Origin: Bryum argenteum
Taxonomy: Eukaryota; Streptophyta; Bryopsida; Bryales; Bryaceae
DNA length: 64,000 bases
Direction: 5' to 3'
Assembly (NCBI GenBank): GCA_037043015.1
Contig: CM073321.1
Location: 22,255,001-22,319,000, forward strand
Shown here one piece after another: positions 1-10,649 of the stretch. The notes under the pieces were generated by a model. It searched no databases. It was given only the letters and a program-made list of their open reading frames with translations, and was not told where the DNA came from. Made by a program: the position numbers and the translations under genes. Within the stretch, counting starts at the first letter, position 1. Each line of letters begins with the position of its first letter.

Positions 1-760
1 TCAAAAATATGCTTGTAAAATGGCACGTTTGCACAATATAGCACTTTAGCTCTGCTTAAATGGCACATGGTATAGTGCCATTTTAACAGAATTGAGGTTA
101 TACAGAATTTGTCTAAAGTCATTGATATGTAAATTAAGTGCATTTTGCAAGCTAGAATTAGGGGAAAGCAAACAAGGATGGCTCAAATCTTGTAGTTTTT
201 TCGCTTACATGCTCTAGTTGCATAACTCAAACAACTCTAGCCACTTCTTTGAAGATTTTTATGCCGTTGCATATCTGAACGCACATGTATCTACCTGTAT
301 TTCTGCGTCGGAGCATGATGTTACTGTAGTTTCTTTGACTACATCAGAAAAGACATGATTGTTTTATGCACTTATGTTCTCGGAGGTGATGCATCTGTTA
401 TTAACTAGTTATTTTCCACGATTGTAGCATAAGTAACAATATAATATCAATTGAAACGATGTCAAATGTCGAGTGCAGTACTTTGCAAGTGTTCATATTA
501 ATATAGCTTTAGGCATTCAGTTGAGCTCCTCTGTTCTCATACTCTCGGAAGCATTGGGCGAGATTTGAAGTTGAACTATGACCTGTACTTTATTTTTGTG
601 AAAGTATGCATGCCGCATTATGAGTCCTAGGTACTTGTAAGGAAGCTAGGCCTTATACTGTTTAACAAGGTAATACGACATAGGTCCTTACGCGATCAAA
701 GTTCACGAGGTTATACCTTATATTCTACATGTTAGTGTATTGAAGGTTACATTGGATGCA
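1..760. other. AT-rich DNA without a recognisable gene
   Basis: No reading frame, RNA gene or conserved domain is visible. The only recognisable item is a short hairpin repeat near position 60-100 that recurs at 16.45 kb and is listed separately. The stretch is probably heterochromatic flank leading into the satellite that follows. Confidence 0.5.
57..103 (+). repeat. End fragment of a small hairpin (MITE-like) element
   Basis: The segment contains AATGGCAC...GTGCCATTTTAAC followed by GAATTGAGGTT, a hairpin with about 9-bp arms. Almost the same sequence ends the small insertion at about 16.23-16.49 kb, so two loci of one non-autonomous family lie in this window. Only one end is recognisable here, so it is a truncated or diverged copy. 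Confidence 0.55.
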
Positions 761-2265
761 TAGGTAATTCGGGAAAAATACTTCCGTTGTTACCGTAGCC
801 CTAAGAGTCTTACCATATTTTTCATACTATATGAATCACCTAGGAAAATTATCATCATTCACTCCTTTTACTCCCTTTACGCCCACTTACTTCAAAACGT
901 ACCGACACAAATATTCCCATAAGTATAAGCACACGCATATAGTTCCCATTCTCCTATGAATTTCTTAACACTTCCATCACATTCATAGGGTTCTTATTAG
1001 CTTGTTTAAATGTTAGTATCACCTCTTCTACCCTCAGCTTTCATTCTTTATGTCCTTATTATTCAAAGTTCTGGTGGTTGCCATTAAAACAAGACATATA
1101 GATGAAATTCCCCTATGTTTTTTCTATGATTCCGTCATTTTAATAGGGTCATTATGAGTTAGACCAAGTGTTAAAATCATATTATCCTCACCTCTATCTA
1201 TTTAACCTTTATTTTTGAAATTTGTGGTGGTTTCGAATATTTGAACCAAAATCCACCATATGAATCCGTCACTCATATGAGTTTTCTTATCGTTGGATCA
1301 TGATCATAAGGTACTTATTAGCTAGTTTAAGATTTCAAATTATTTTTTCTCCCCTCTTTACTATTTCTCCTCTATTTTTCAAAGTTTTGGTCATTTCGAC
1401 CATTGTATAGTAATTCAGGAAAAATTGTTGTGATTTTATTTAAATTCTTTTGATGGGTCTCACATTTTAATATGGTCCTTATTAGCTTATCTAAACACAA
1501 ACCATTTTTCTCTCTTTTCCATCTTATACATCTGCACACAGTCACCACCAATTTGAAAATGTCTAATTAGATTTAGGTAATTCGAGAAAAATACTTCCCT
1601 TCTTCATGTGGCCTTAAGATTTTTACCATATTTTTTATATGATATGAATTACTTAGGAAAATTGTCAAGACTCCTTTTACTCCGTTCTTGTTTACATATT
1701 TGCATACGCTTCCTTACTTCAAACTCTCCCAATTTAAATATTCCCATGTAAGCTCAAGCACATAGTTGCCATTCTCCTATGATTTCCTTAACACTTCCAT
1801 CACATTCATAGGGTCCCTATTAGCTAATTCAAGTGTTATTATCACCTCTTTTACCCTTTCATTCTTTATCTCCTTATTATTCAAAGTTCTCGTGGGTGCA
1901 CCTATATTATAACATATAGATGCGATTCTCCCATGATTTTTTCCCATATTTTATTCCATCATTTTCATAGGGTTATAATTAGCTATAACTAGTATTAAAA
2001 TCATATTATCCCGCATATAGATGCGTTACTCGTATGATTTTTTTTATTCATCATGTTTATAAGGTAAATAATGTTTAGCTAATCCAAGATTAAGAATTAT
2101 TTTTACTCCCTTTTTTACTATTTTGCCTCTATTTCTCAAAGTTGTGTTCACTTGGACTATTCTGAAGTAATTCGAGAAAAATAGCTTCGATTTCTTTAAA
2201 AAAATTTGTGATGGTTCCAACATTTGTATGTGGTCCTTATTAGCTTATCTACACACTAAAACCAA
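761..2265 (+). repeat. Diverged tandem duplication, about 812-bp period
   Basis: A block opening TAGGTAATTCGGGAAAAATA at 761 recurs as TAGGTAATTCGAGAAAAATA at 1573. The following text also matches in order (TTACCATATTTTT, TCCATCACATTCATAGGG, TTATTATTCAAAGTTCT). Partial further units start near 1410 and 2166. The same family, in the same orientation, is found at 43.7-43.93 kb and 46.3-46.7 kb on the far side of the giant element. It appears non-coding. Confidence 0.75.
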
Positions 2266-3130
2266 ATTTCTAAATTCTAATCTTAGATTACTGCACTTCA
2301 AATAACACAATTATTATCTTGGAATATTTTGCTTAAAATATCTCAATCTTAAATTTAAAATTCTAACTACTTATAGAAATCTAAAATATTATACTTAGAA
2401 TATTAAGTTTAATTTACAAAACACTTATGTCAAAGTATTTCGTCTTAAATAACTCAATTAATATCATAGAGTATTTTGTTTCATTAATCCTAATTTTAGG
2501 ACACCAATTAGTTTTAAATTCATGAATACTATGTTTAGAATATTGGACTCAATTTACTAAATACTTATGATATAGTATTTTGTTTAAACAACTCAATTTG
2601 TATCTTTGAATACAACTTTTGGATTATTTGAGTACTATAGTTAGAATATCAGACCTAATTTAGTAAATAATCAAGTTAGAGTAGCTTACCTTATTTACTA
2701 GTAAGATACTAACCTTTGAGTATTTCACTTAAAACAATACAATTTTAATCTTAAAATTACACATTTAGAATTCTTGAATTACACTATATTCAGAATAATA
2801 GACATATTTTATCAGATACTTATTTTAAATAATTTCCCTTAGTTAACATAACTCAATATTAAATATAGAATACTACTTTAAGTATATATCAATATTGTAG
2901 TTAGAACACCACACCAAATCTAGTAAATAATCAAATTATAGTATCTTATCATATGTACTAGTAAGATATTAAGCTTAAGGTATTTCATCTAAAATAATAC
3001 AATTTTAAGCTTAAAATTCGACATATAGAATTCCTGAGTACCATACGCAGAATACTAGACATAATGTATTAAGTACTTATGTTAAATAATTTTGCTTAAC
3101 TTAACCCAATACTAAAGTTAGAATGCACAA
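2266..3130 (+). repeat. AT-rich satellite, about 256-bp monomers
   Basis: Degenerate monomers with the recurring phrase 'TAGTTAGAA-ACCAAATTTAGTAAATAAT...TTTACTAGTAAGATA' appear near 2638 and 2893, giving a spacing of about 256 bp. The same satellite fills 46.9-47.5 kb with a spacing near 255 bp. No coding potential is seen. Confidence 0.7.
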
Positions 3131-4065
3131 GGGGTTTGAAAAAAAACTTAGATGTTTTATAAAATATGGATACGGTAACCCTTATGAAGTAGTGCTTCAA
3201 AGACAGTTAGTATAAAAAACTTAATTCCTAAATTAGATTTGTACGCTTAAATTTCCTAAAATAGGTAAGATTAGTTTAATAATTAATTAAAGAGAGTATA
3301 ACTTTGAAAATCAGTCTAAAATGTAATTTTTGTAATTAGTATTTGGAAATTGTTATGATTGGTCAAAATCACATATTATATGATTAATTGGATAGGGGGC
3401 ACAAGGAACCTATGGAGAACCTTATCATTTTTCTAAAATAGAAAAATTTCTTATACTAAGAAAACTTTGGGCTGTTTGTTTTTGAAGGCTAATTCTGAAC
3501 AATCTATCAAACCAAATAAGGTACTGAAAATTGAATGTGGATGCGAATTTACCAAACTCATGGAATGTTTAAAAAAAATTTTAAAAATCTTTTTTTTATG
3601 CAGATAGAGCTCCTTCAAATTCGGGAACAACCATTAAATAGTTCATCTAGCACTTAGGAGTTAAATAAGACGAAAATAGTGCAGAAGAGTGTTGTGGAGG
3701 AGATTCTAACGCTTGGGGTAGCTAAATAGGTCGTTATGAAGGTAATGGGAGTGCAAAAAGAATCATATGAAAATATAATCTATGTGTTGGAGTGTTTAGA
3801 ATTTTTTGTGATGAGCGATCTCAGAATCTTCTAGAATCTTCTAGCGGATCTTATTATCCAGTTAGTTCCAGTTAAGTAAAAGTCTAAAGTGAAAGTATCT
3901 AAAATTAGTGCCCTAACAAGGGTATATACATATATGAACCATATACATATCTATCAATCTTTTTCGATACCATTTTATTGCTTCCACTTTCTTCTTTGTT
4001 CTCAGCAGTATGTTCCAAAATCTAGCATAATTTAAAAAGAATACATTAGAAAGCAGCTGTTTGAA
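3131..4065. other. AT-rich flank up to the left end of the giant element
   Basis: No gene is supported. The last 250 bases (doubled AATCTTCTAG motif, TATATACATATATGAACC, pyrimidine-rich tail) resemble the promoter end of a plant LTR, but no partner LTR or coding region exists, so no element is called. TTTGAA at 4060-4065 is a candidate target-site duplication matched at 43658-43663. Confidence 0.4.
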
Positions 4066-5270
4066 GCCATAGACCTAGAGCACCTTGGGGCAGCTGGGCA
4101 GCGGCCAAACGCTGTTAATTTATCACAGGGCAGCCCGGGCAGCCGGGCAGCGGCCACGTGCAGAGAAAAATTCGCAGGGCAACCTAGGCAGCGGGAGGTA
4201 GCTACGACATCTGCCGCGCGAGCTGCATTCCGGCAGTTCTGCTCTCCGACTCTGACAGCTCGTGCCGTGGTGCAGTCCGCTTGACCCTGTTCGCTCCTGC
4301 TGTGCTGCAATCCGCTTCCGCTCTTGTTTGTCGTTGCTCTGCTCTGCTTTTCGCCTTCAATGTTCTTCCGCTCTGCTTGTAGCTTTTGCTGCCTGTTCTA
4401 CTCCGCTCCTGCACCTCCTATCTAGCCGCTGTCGTGTCACTGTACCGACACACCTTCTTGTTCCGCTCCGCTCTTAGATTTGCTCAGTTTATGTGTTTCA
4501 GCTCCTCGTTTTGATTGGGGTTTTTCGCAGAGGGTGAACGATTGCAGCGTAGGGTTTTATTTAGAGATCTCTTGCAAACACACGCTTCAGCTACGCAGTT
4601 GTTAACGCATTTGCATTTGGAATTGAATTCGAATTGTGCGACATCCTTCGCGTGAGAATAGGTTTACAGTGTGCATTTTCCGTAACTAGGTTTAAAATGA
4701 GCATTTAGTTTGACGCCTGTGCATTTAGGTTCCAAAAATAGGTAATTTCATTTTGACGAGCTAAACGCAGAGTATTTAGGTGGCTGCCACCTAAACGCAC
4801 TGTATTGAGGTCCCTGATTCTAGACGCACAGGTTTGAGGTCCCTGCATGCTAGACGAATTGTATTGAGGATTTAAGTGGTTGCCTGCTAGACGCGGGGCA
4901 TTTAGGTGGCTGCCTGCTAAACGCACAGGTTGAGGTCCCTACATGCATGACGCATAATTTGAGTTCCTTACATGTTGGACGCATCGTATTGAGGATTTAG
5001 ATGGCTGCCTACTAAACGCATAGTTTGATGTCACTACATGCTAGACGCATAGTTTGAGGTCCCTACATGATTGGCGCATAGATTGAAATCCCTACATGCT
5101 AGACGTACGAATTGAGGTCCCTACACGCTAAACAAACAACTTGAGGTCCCTACATGCTAGACGCAAAGGATTTAGGTGGCAGCTTGCTAAACGCACACTA
5201 TTTATTTACAAACTGAAGCTTGTAGTCCAGCAGTACGCTTGGACAATAAGCTCGATTCGAAATAAGTCCA
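4066..5270 (+). repeat. Left terminal inverted repeat of element 1
   Basis: A GC-rich tip with repeated GGCAGC-type words (4080-4200) is followed by a pyrimidine-rich stretch. Then comes the block 4500-4780, best conserved with the inverted copy at 42.9-43.1 kb, then the ~30-bp array. The inner boundary at 5205-5270 matches 42.6-42.66 kb inverted. Open frames over this segment are by-products of GC-rich DNA. Confidence 0.65.
4705..5195 (+). repeat. Subterminal array of about 30-bp units (left)
   Basis: Roughly 15-17 imperfect units alternate two related forms, one with GAGGTCCCTACATGCTAGACGC and one with TAGGTGGCTGCCTGCTAAACGC wording. The mirror array at 42.66-42.9 kb carries GTGCGTTTAGCAGGCAGCGA units. 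Subterminal arrays of short units are typical transposase-binding regions in large plant DNA transposons. Here the array ends about 190 bp before the methyltransferase start codon. Confidence 0.75.
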
Positions 5271-5550
5271 GTGCAGTGTCAAAACCTAAATGCAAGGCTG
5301 CTTCGTGACAATACGAGCTAAGAAGCGGATGTGCATTCTGAAGGTACCGTTGGCACTTACAGTTTTTGTATTGAATTGCAGACATGGCTCGCATGAAGAG
5401 CAGTGATAGAATCGTTCCCGCCAACTTAGGGAGACCCATCGGATCTCCGAGTCAGCATGAACCTCGTGATCATGAGGTATGTTTACTTCGTGTAAACTCC
5501 ATTGGTTTGTTTTTAATTCATAAATTCTGTACGATACATTCCTGGTTAGG

Positions 5551-5575
5551 AATTTAGCTCGGTTCGAGCTAATTT
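5551..5575. promoter_or_regulatory. Palindrome P1 in intron 1 of gene A
   Basis: A near-perfect inverted repeat, AATTTAGCTCG and CGAGCTAA around a short centre, ends 23 bases before the exon 2 acceptor. It is one of about 20 such sites confined to element 1. Role unknown; a binding site for the element's own ParB-like or transposase protein is a reasonable guess. Confidence 0.6.
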
Positions 5576-7011
5576 CCCTTCTGTTCTCTTTATCTCAGGT
5601 GCAGTTCGACACATGTTCTATCGAAGGATACCTGGAGCGCCTAGACGTGGAGCAGTCAAATGTACTCGCTGCCGCTGCCGAGGACAACCAGCAATACGGA
5701 ATGTTGTGGGCTCCGAAGCCGCATTCGATCGAATCCTGGTCCTTATACACGAAGGAGAATGGAATTTTCCACCTTCTCCAACAGTGTGGAACTAATCCCG
5801 CGCATCTCCCCATCTGCAACGACACATTCATAAACTGTGTCAACTATGAGAAGTCGCACCTCTTGATCACGCCTTAGGTGACCTACTTCCCTGAGTTTGT
5901 AATCTCTATAGTCTTTCCTGAAAACGAAGTGCGATACTCGCACGACACTATCAGAAATTACATGGTGGGAAAGACAGAGGCGGGGCTCGTAGACCACATT
6001 GTCACAGGGCTACTAAATGTAAGCTTTCGCAAGAAATTCATTCAGACCTACCAGCAGTATTGCATGAATATCTAGAGTGCCTTAAATGATCACGAGTTAA
6101 ACAAGGCCAAAGGTAAAGCACCCGCACAGACGGCACTTGTGGCTGCGTTTGAAGAGGGTAGCGGGTCTGGAACAGCTCGATCGGGTATGGCTTCCATTGA
6201 GGCAACTCCTTCGGCTTTGAGGAAACGCCCCAACTCAAACCCATCCCCAGTTAAGAAGGGGAAGAGATCCAAGAGTAATTTGGGGGGCAGTACTCTTACT
6301 TACTTGAATCCTACTATAAAGCACGCCTCGACCGAGAAAGATATTGATTACAAAGGAGCAAGTAAGACCTTGAAGGATTTCTGGAAAAAGAGTGAGCCTT
6401 GTTACATTTTTGGGAAGGACTCTCCTCCAGTCAATGTGTCTATCGATCTCCTCGTGAAAGCTGATGTGCGGTGTACCGTCCGGAAGCATGAGGCTGCTAG
6501 AGTTGTGCATTACAAAAACATATTGACGAACGCAATCGATTTGAACTCGAGGCAGACCATCATCATCATGCCGGTGATGGATGAGGCCCTTGAGACATGG
6601 GACTGAGATGAACTACTCGCCTCAAAGTGCAACTTCCGTGTCATCGATGGGCAGCATCATGTTCAAGCCGCGAAGGAGCTGATCGCGGAGGCTAGAATCG
6701 CAGCTGATAAGATTACCGCCTTGAAGACTTGGCGCGCACAGATTATTTGGCATTCTGACGCGAAGATGATTATGGACGTGTCCATCATGGCATGATCAAC
6801 AACGCCGGAACGTTCACACCTTCATGGGGCACGAATATCTTGGGCCCGAGGAGTGTTTGGTTGGAATACGGGTTGCCCGCAAAGTGTGGTCCGAAGCCCA
6901 AGTCCGGTCGTGAAACGATCAAACAAACTATCGCCCGACGGAAGTATGAGGTATGTCCTGCAACATAGTTTTTCTCTATCTGCAACAATGTTTTCTTAGT
7001 AGCGGTGCACC

Positions 7012-7155
7012 TTTGAGCTCGACTCAAACTAAATGTTTGCAGTGAACCATTATAACGTCTGAATCTATGGCATTTAGCTCGATCCGAGCTAAATTCAGGG
7101 TGTTTAGCTCGAATCAAGCTAAAATTGCGTAGATTTTAGCTTGAGTTGAGCTAAA
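7012..7155. promoter_or_regulatory. Four P1 palindromes packed in intron 2 of gene A
   Basis: Copies lie at 7012-7034, 7072-7094, 7103-7123 and 7134-7155. The second is nearly perfect (TTTAGCTCGATCCGAGCTAA). The intron is only about 258 bp, so over a third of it consists of these sites. Confidence 0.65.
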
Positions 7156-8567
7156 CGATCACTATCATCACTTCATGTTTTTTAATGAAGTTGCTCTTTC
7201 TTCTTCAGAATTTTGAGGATGCTATGGTGAAATGCTTCATGAGCATCAACACCAAATAACACGACAAGCTCTTAAAGCCATCGGATTTCCTCAACGAATT
7301 GGAACTCATCACTGCTTCCGAGGAAGTATACCAACTGTGGTCCAATGTTATCATTGCAAACGGGCTAGGAGAACTGATTGACCCCGACACTTGCGAGCCT
7401 TTCAACCGGGCGCAAGACTGGGCCTCGAAATCCAAGGAGACTGTCTTGTTTCGCAATACCTTCAAGTGCATGTCAGGATTGGAGGAGCACGACTTGAAGA
7501 CTCTTGCGCAACATCTTCTGAATAAGACTCCCAATTGGGACCTACCGTATTCTAAAGTGTCCTTCAAGAAGCCAAAGGTCAAATACTGAGAGTGCGTTTC
7601 TATAAAGATGTGGATGGAGAAGTGCAAGAGGAAAAAGTGTGTTCTGAGAGAGTTCCACAACATCAAGCCTGCACTCGGGTTATTTGACAGTGCCGACAAC
7701 TTTGTTGTTGACAAGTGGAATCAGTTTAAGTGCGATTACAACGTCAACCTGCAGACTATGTCCATGCTCCTTTCCGTTCCCGGGGACAACTTCTTTAGCG
7801 ACTACTGCCAGAAGAGGACAAAGAACAAGAGTTCATAAGAGATCTCCGAGTACGTTGTGGAGTTCTTTAAGAAGTTCTTGGATGTCAACGGGGATTTTTT
7901 GCTGCCAACTCCGGCTCTTTGCACAAGAATGTTTGATGTTGAGACAATCCAATTTGGGGGCTGGGATAATGGGTACAATTGGGACGATGGTAGATGCGCG
8001 TTGGGCATCATCAACCTCAGATGCGTTCCGGGCCACAGTAGTAGAGTGGACGATACGTCCAATGTCTACTTCAATGACTTCTTGAATGCTTGGAGGGACT
8101 CGGTGTTTGATCCCTCCATCAAAAATTCTGACGCCTGGCTTATTATCACGTAGACCACCGATTGGAATTGCCAGGCCCTTGTGTATTTCAACGCATTCAA
8201 GGATGAGTAAAAGTCGAAGACTGTGAAGTACGCTCCTGCGAGCAATGAGCGTTTCAACGGTATCCAAGAGGGAAAATTTGTGGACAAACACCTCATTCCG
8301 CTCTTGTTTCTTGTGAAGAGGAGCCACTAGGTAGCCGATCTTATCGAATCTATTCCGGAGACGTTCTATGCCCCAGAATTGCCCCTTTACCAAAGATCAA
8401 GAGCGTACATGGAGTTTGATTTTAGCATCAACGAGAACGATTTGCGTTTAGAGTTCTACATTCGCATACTGCGAATGTTTACCATTCCAGGCAACAGATT
8501 TCTGTCGATTATGGCAGGCACAAAGCCCATGCTTGTAGAAATAGTAAGTTCTACATTCACCTAGGCG

Positions 8568-8662
8568 TTTAGCTTGATCCTACCTAAATGTCAATTTTTT
8601 TGTCGCTTACCCATCTGCTTTTTCTGTTTTACTTGTCAATTTAGCTCGGCTCGAGCTAAAAT
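8568..8662. promoter_or_regulatory. Two P1 palindromes in intron 3 of gene A
   Basis: A degenerate copy is at 8568-8588 and a near-perfect one at 8639-8662 (TTTAGCTCGGCTCGAGCTAA). All three introns of this gene therefore carry the motif. Confidence 0.65.
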
Positions 8663-9312
8663 ACCATAGCTTCACTGTACGTTCTTCTTACTTTACTTAC
8701 TCAGTGTTTTCATTTGTCAGATGCTTAATCTTCAGACTTATATTGTCTACGAAGACGAAGATGAGTTGGAGAAATACATAGCCGTCCAGGCAAATAGTTT
8801 TAATCTTGATCCCAACGACTTTTGTGTGGACGCCTATGTAAATCCAGCTTGGGTTCATGGTCCGAAGCCTAGGTGTTCGCCTGAGGTTGTGTTTACCCGT
8901 TCTGCTGGTCGTGGGCCTGGTGAGGCATCGTCCTCTGGTGGTCATGCTCGTCGTGGTGACACATCGGCTGCTCCTGTGGCTCGTGGTGACAAACCATCAT
9001 CTGCTGGTGGAGGCAATCTATCGTTGGGTAATCGTGCTCATGGTAATCATCCATCGTCTGGTGGTAGTGGAGGCGCTCCTTCATCCGCTGTTCCCAGTCG
9101 TGGAGGCGCTCCTTCATCCGGTGGTCGTGGTCGTGGTGGGCGTGCTCGTCCTCGACCATCCAGGGAGACTTCTGGTGGGCGGGCTTTAAGCGTTGAGCCC
9201 GTTCAGAATATTGGTGACGTTAAAAGGAATTTGATGGTAAATCTGTTCGCCGTTGACGACGACAATGATGTTCCACTGGTCGATCGACGACGATCTCTGA
9301 CTCGCGGTGGTG

Positions 9313-9335
9313 ATTTAGCTCGAGTCGAGCTAAAT
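9313..9335. promoter_or_regulatory. Perfect P1 palindrome inside the coding exon of gene A
   Basis: TTAGCTCGAGTCGAGCTAA is the core of a perfect inverted repeat with 11-base arms and a one-base centre, encoding DLARVELNP in exon 4. The copy at 19165 lies in the same reading register (NLAPVDLND) in another gene. Confidence 0.75.
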
Positions 9336-9431
9336 CCCCCTACGCTCCTTGAGGAGACACTTGCTTCCAACGGCCTCCCTGATACTCTTAGCAAAGACGA
9401 TGATAATGAAGATGATAATTGTGACCTATGA

Positions 9432-9719
9432 AAGTGGTATTCTTCATACCTTTCCAAATACCTTACCTATGATATTGTAACTCTCTGAAACCCTAGAAGT
9501 TCTATATACTGTCACTCAATACTCCTCCTGATACTGCTCTCAATACTGCTCCCAATACTGCTCTCAATACTGCTCTCAATACTGCTCCCAATACTGCTCC
9601 CAACACTAACACGGAAATCTCCACACTTGAGTTTAACACCTTTTACATACAAATCCATTCATAATGTCATTGAAAAAAAATAGGAGTGGTACAAATATTT
9701 CCTGCCTTGGCAGTGCTAC
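9432..9719. other. 3' flank of gene A with a 12-bp tandem repeat
   Basis: About eight units of CAATACTGCTCC/CAATACTGCTCT run from about 9508 to 9606, roughly 75 bases after the stop codon, likely in the 3' untranslated region. GCTAC at 9715-9719 is the left target duplication of the Gypsy element. Confidence 0.6.
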
Positions 9720-9950
9720 TGTCATAGGCCAAGGCCTCGATAAGCTCGGATGTTCACTCGCTATTAATTTTATAAATAGAACTTCGGCAGTAGAGCTAAA
9801 GTATAGCCTCGGCAGTAGAGCTAAAGTATAGCCTCGGCAGTTGAGCCAAGAGGTTAGTATATAAGGGACTCTTATTCATTGTAAATCAAAGTCTTGGATC
9901 AATATATTTCTTTTGTAGTTTTTGCTTGTTTTGACAGCTAGACTCTTACA
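9720..9950 (+). repeat. 5' LTR of the Gypsy element
   Basis: 231 bp, TG...CA ends. It contains a 25-bp-class direct repeat (CTTCGGCAGTAGAGCTAAAG / CCTCGGCAGTAGAGCTAAAG) and TATATAAGG near 9857, a likely TATA box. Confidence 0.9.
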
Positions 9951-10649
9951 TAATCCAAGACTTCTCTTGATTTTCTGAAGGGCTTCATCCTCCCTTGTTT
10001 TTTCAAACGACAAAAGTAGGACATTGATTAGATTGAGGAACTTATCCACCCTCGTGGTAGTGATTGAAGATAGCCACAGAACCGGGACGCATTTGAAGGC
10101 TTTGCGAAGCCTGAAGAGTTGATTGAGAGGTGTTGCTTTTTGAGATGGAGAACGCCCAGATGATCGATGATGAGATCTTGCAGCAGCAGCAGCAGCAGGC
10201 GCAAGGAGAAATTACGGCGGAAGACTATCAACAGAGATCATGAGGTTGCGCACACACTTTCAAGCTTCTCGCCAGTCGAGAAGTTGGCTATCGAGCGATT
10301 GGTTGCACAACAATCGCAGTGGCTCCAAAGGGCCGGACAATTCACGAGTTTAGAGGTCCGTCTTCATCGCAGATGATGCCGCAATCGATGCAAAGAACAA
10401 TATGGAGGAACTGCCGTCGCATTGCGCAAGCGATTGCCGATATTTCAAAGTTTGACGGAGTCGCAAGGGCTACCCGATATGGAAGGTCGAAGCGGATAAC
10501 AAGCTTCAATTGATGGAGTCAGATTTGGTACACCTCAAGATCAAGCCGCATACTTGTTTTCGAGGATGGACGCGAAGGCGCAGATGATGGTAGTATCTTT
10601 CTACCAAAATCAACGTGGTTGCAATGCGGCGACTTTTATTCAACATCTT

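Larger units (their letters stand above)
5384..9431 (+). pseudogene. ParB-like domain fused to DNA amino-methyltransferase (gene A, decayed)
   Basis: Four exons fit with canonical splice sites: 5384-5476 (donor GTATGT), 5599-6950, 7209-8543 (donor GTAAGT) and 8721-9431. Exons 1-2 and 3-4 join in phase 0. Exon 2 encodes a ParB-type segment (about 6370-6770) ending in VIDGQHHVQAAKEL, like the ParB dGqhR-eAa motif. Exon 3 ends with an AdoMet-loop-like segment (FTIPGNRFLSIMAGTKPMLV) and exon 4 opens YIVYEDEDELEKY, as motif I and its acidic partner do in beta-class N4/N6 methyltransferases, where motif I is C-terminal. A Gly/Arg/Ser-rich tail follows. ParB-methylase fusions are known from bacteria and phages; function here is inferred from that and from the homologues at 27.2 and 53.3-58.1 kb. 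About nine in-frame stops interrupt exons 2-3, yet exon 3 keeps one frame throughout and exon 2 keeps one frame until near its 3' end. Most stops fit Gln codons changed by C-to-T. Confidence 0.6.

Noticed and set aside
3600-4030. Promoter end of a Copia-type LTR
   Set aside because: Only general resemblance (TATA-like and pyrimidine-rich text); no TG...CA ends, partner LTR or coding region.
5599-8543. Reassigned stop codons (TAA/TAG as Gln)
   Set aside because: TGA stops also interrupt gene A and the transposases, the PB1 host gene uses no internal TAA/TAG, and decay by C-to-T explains the pattern.
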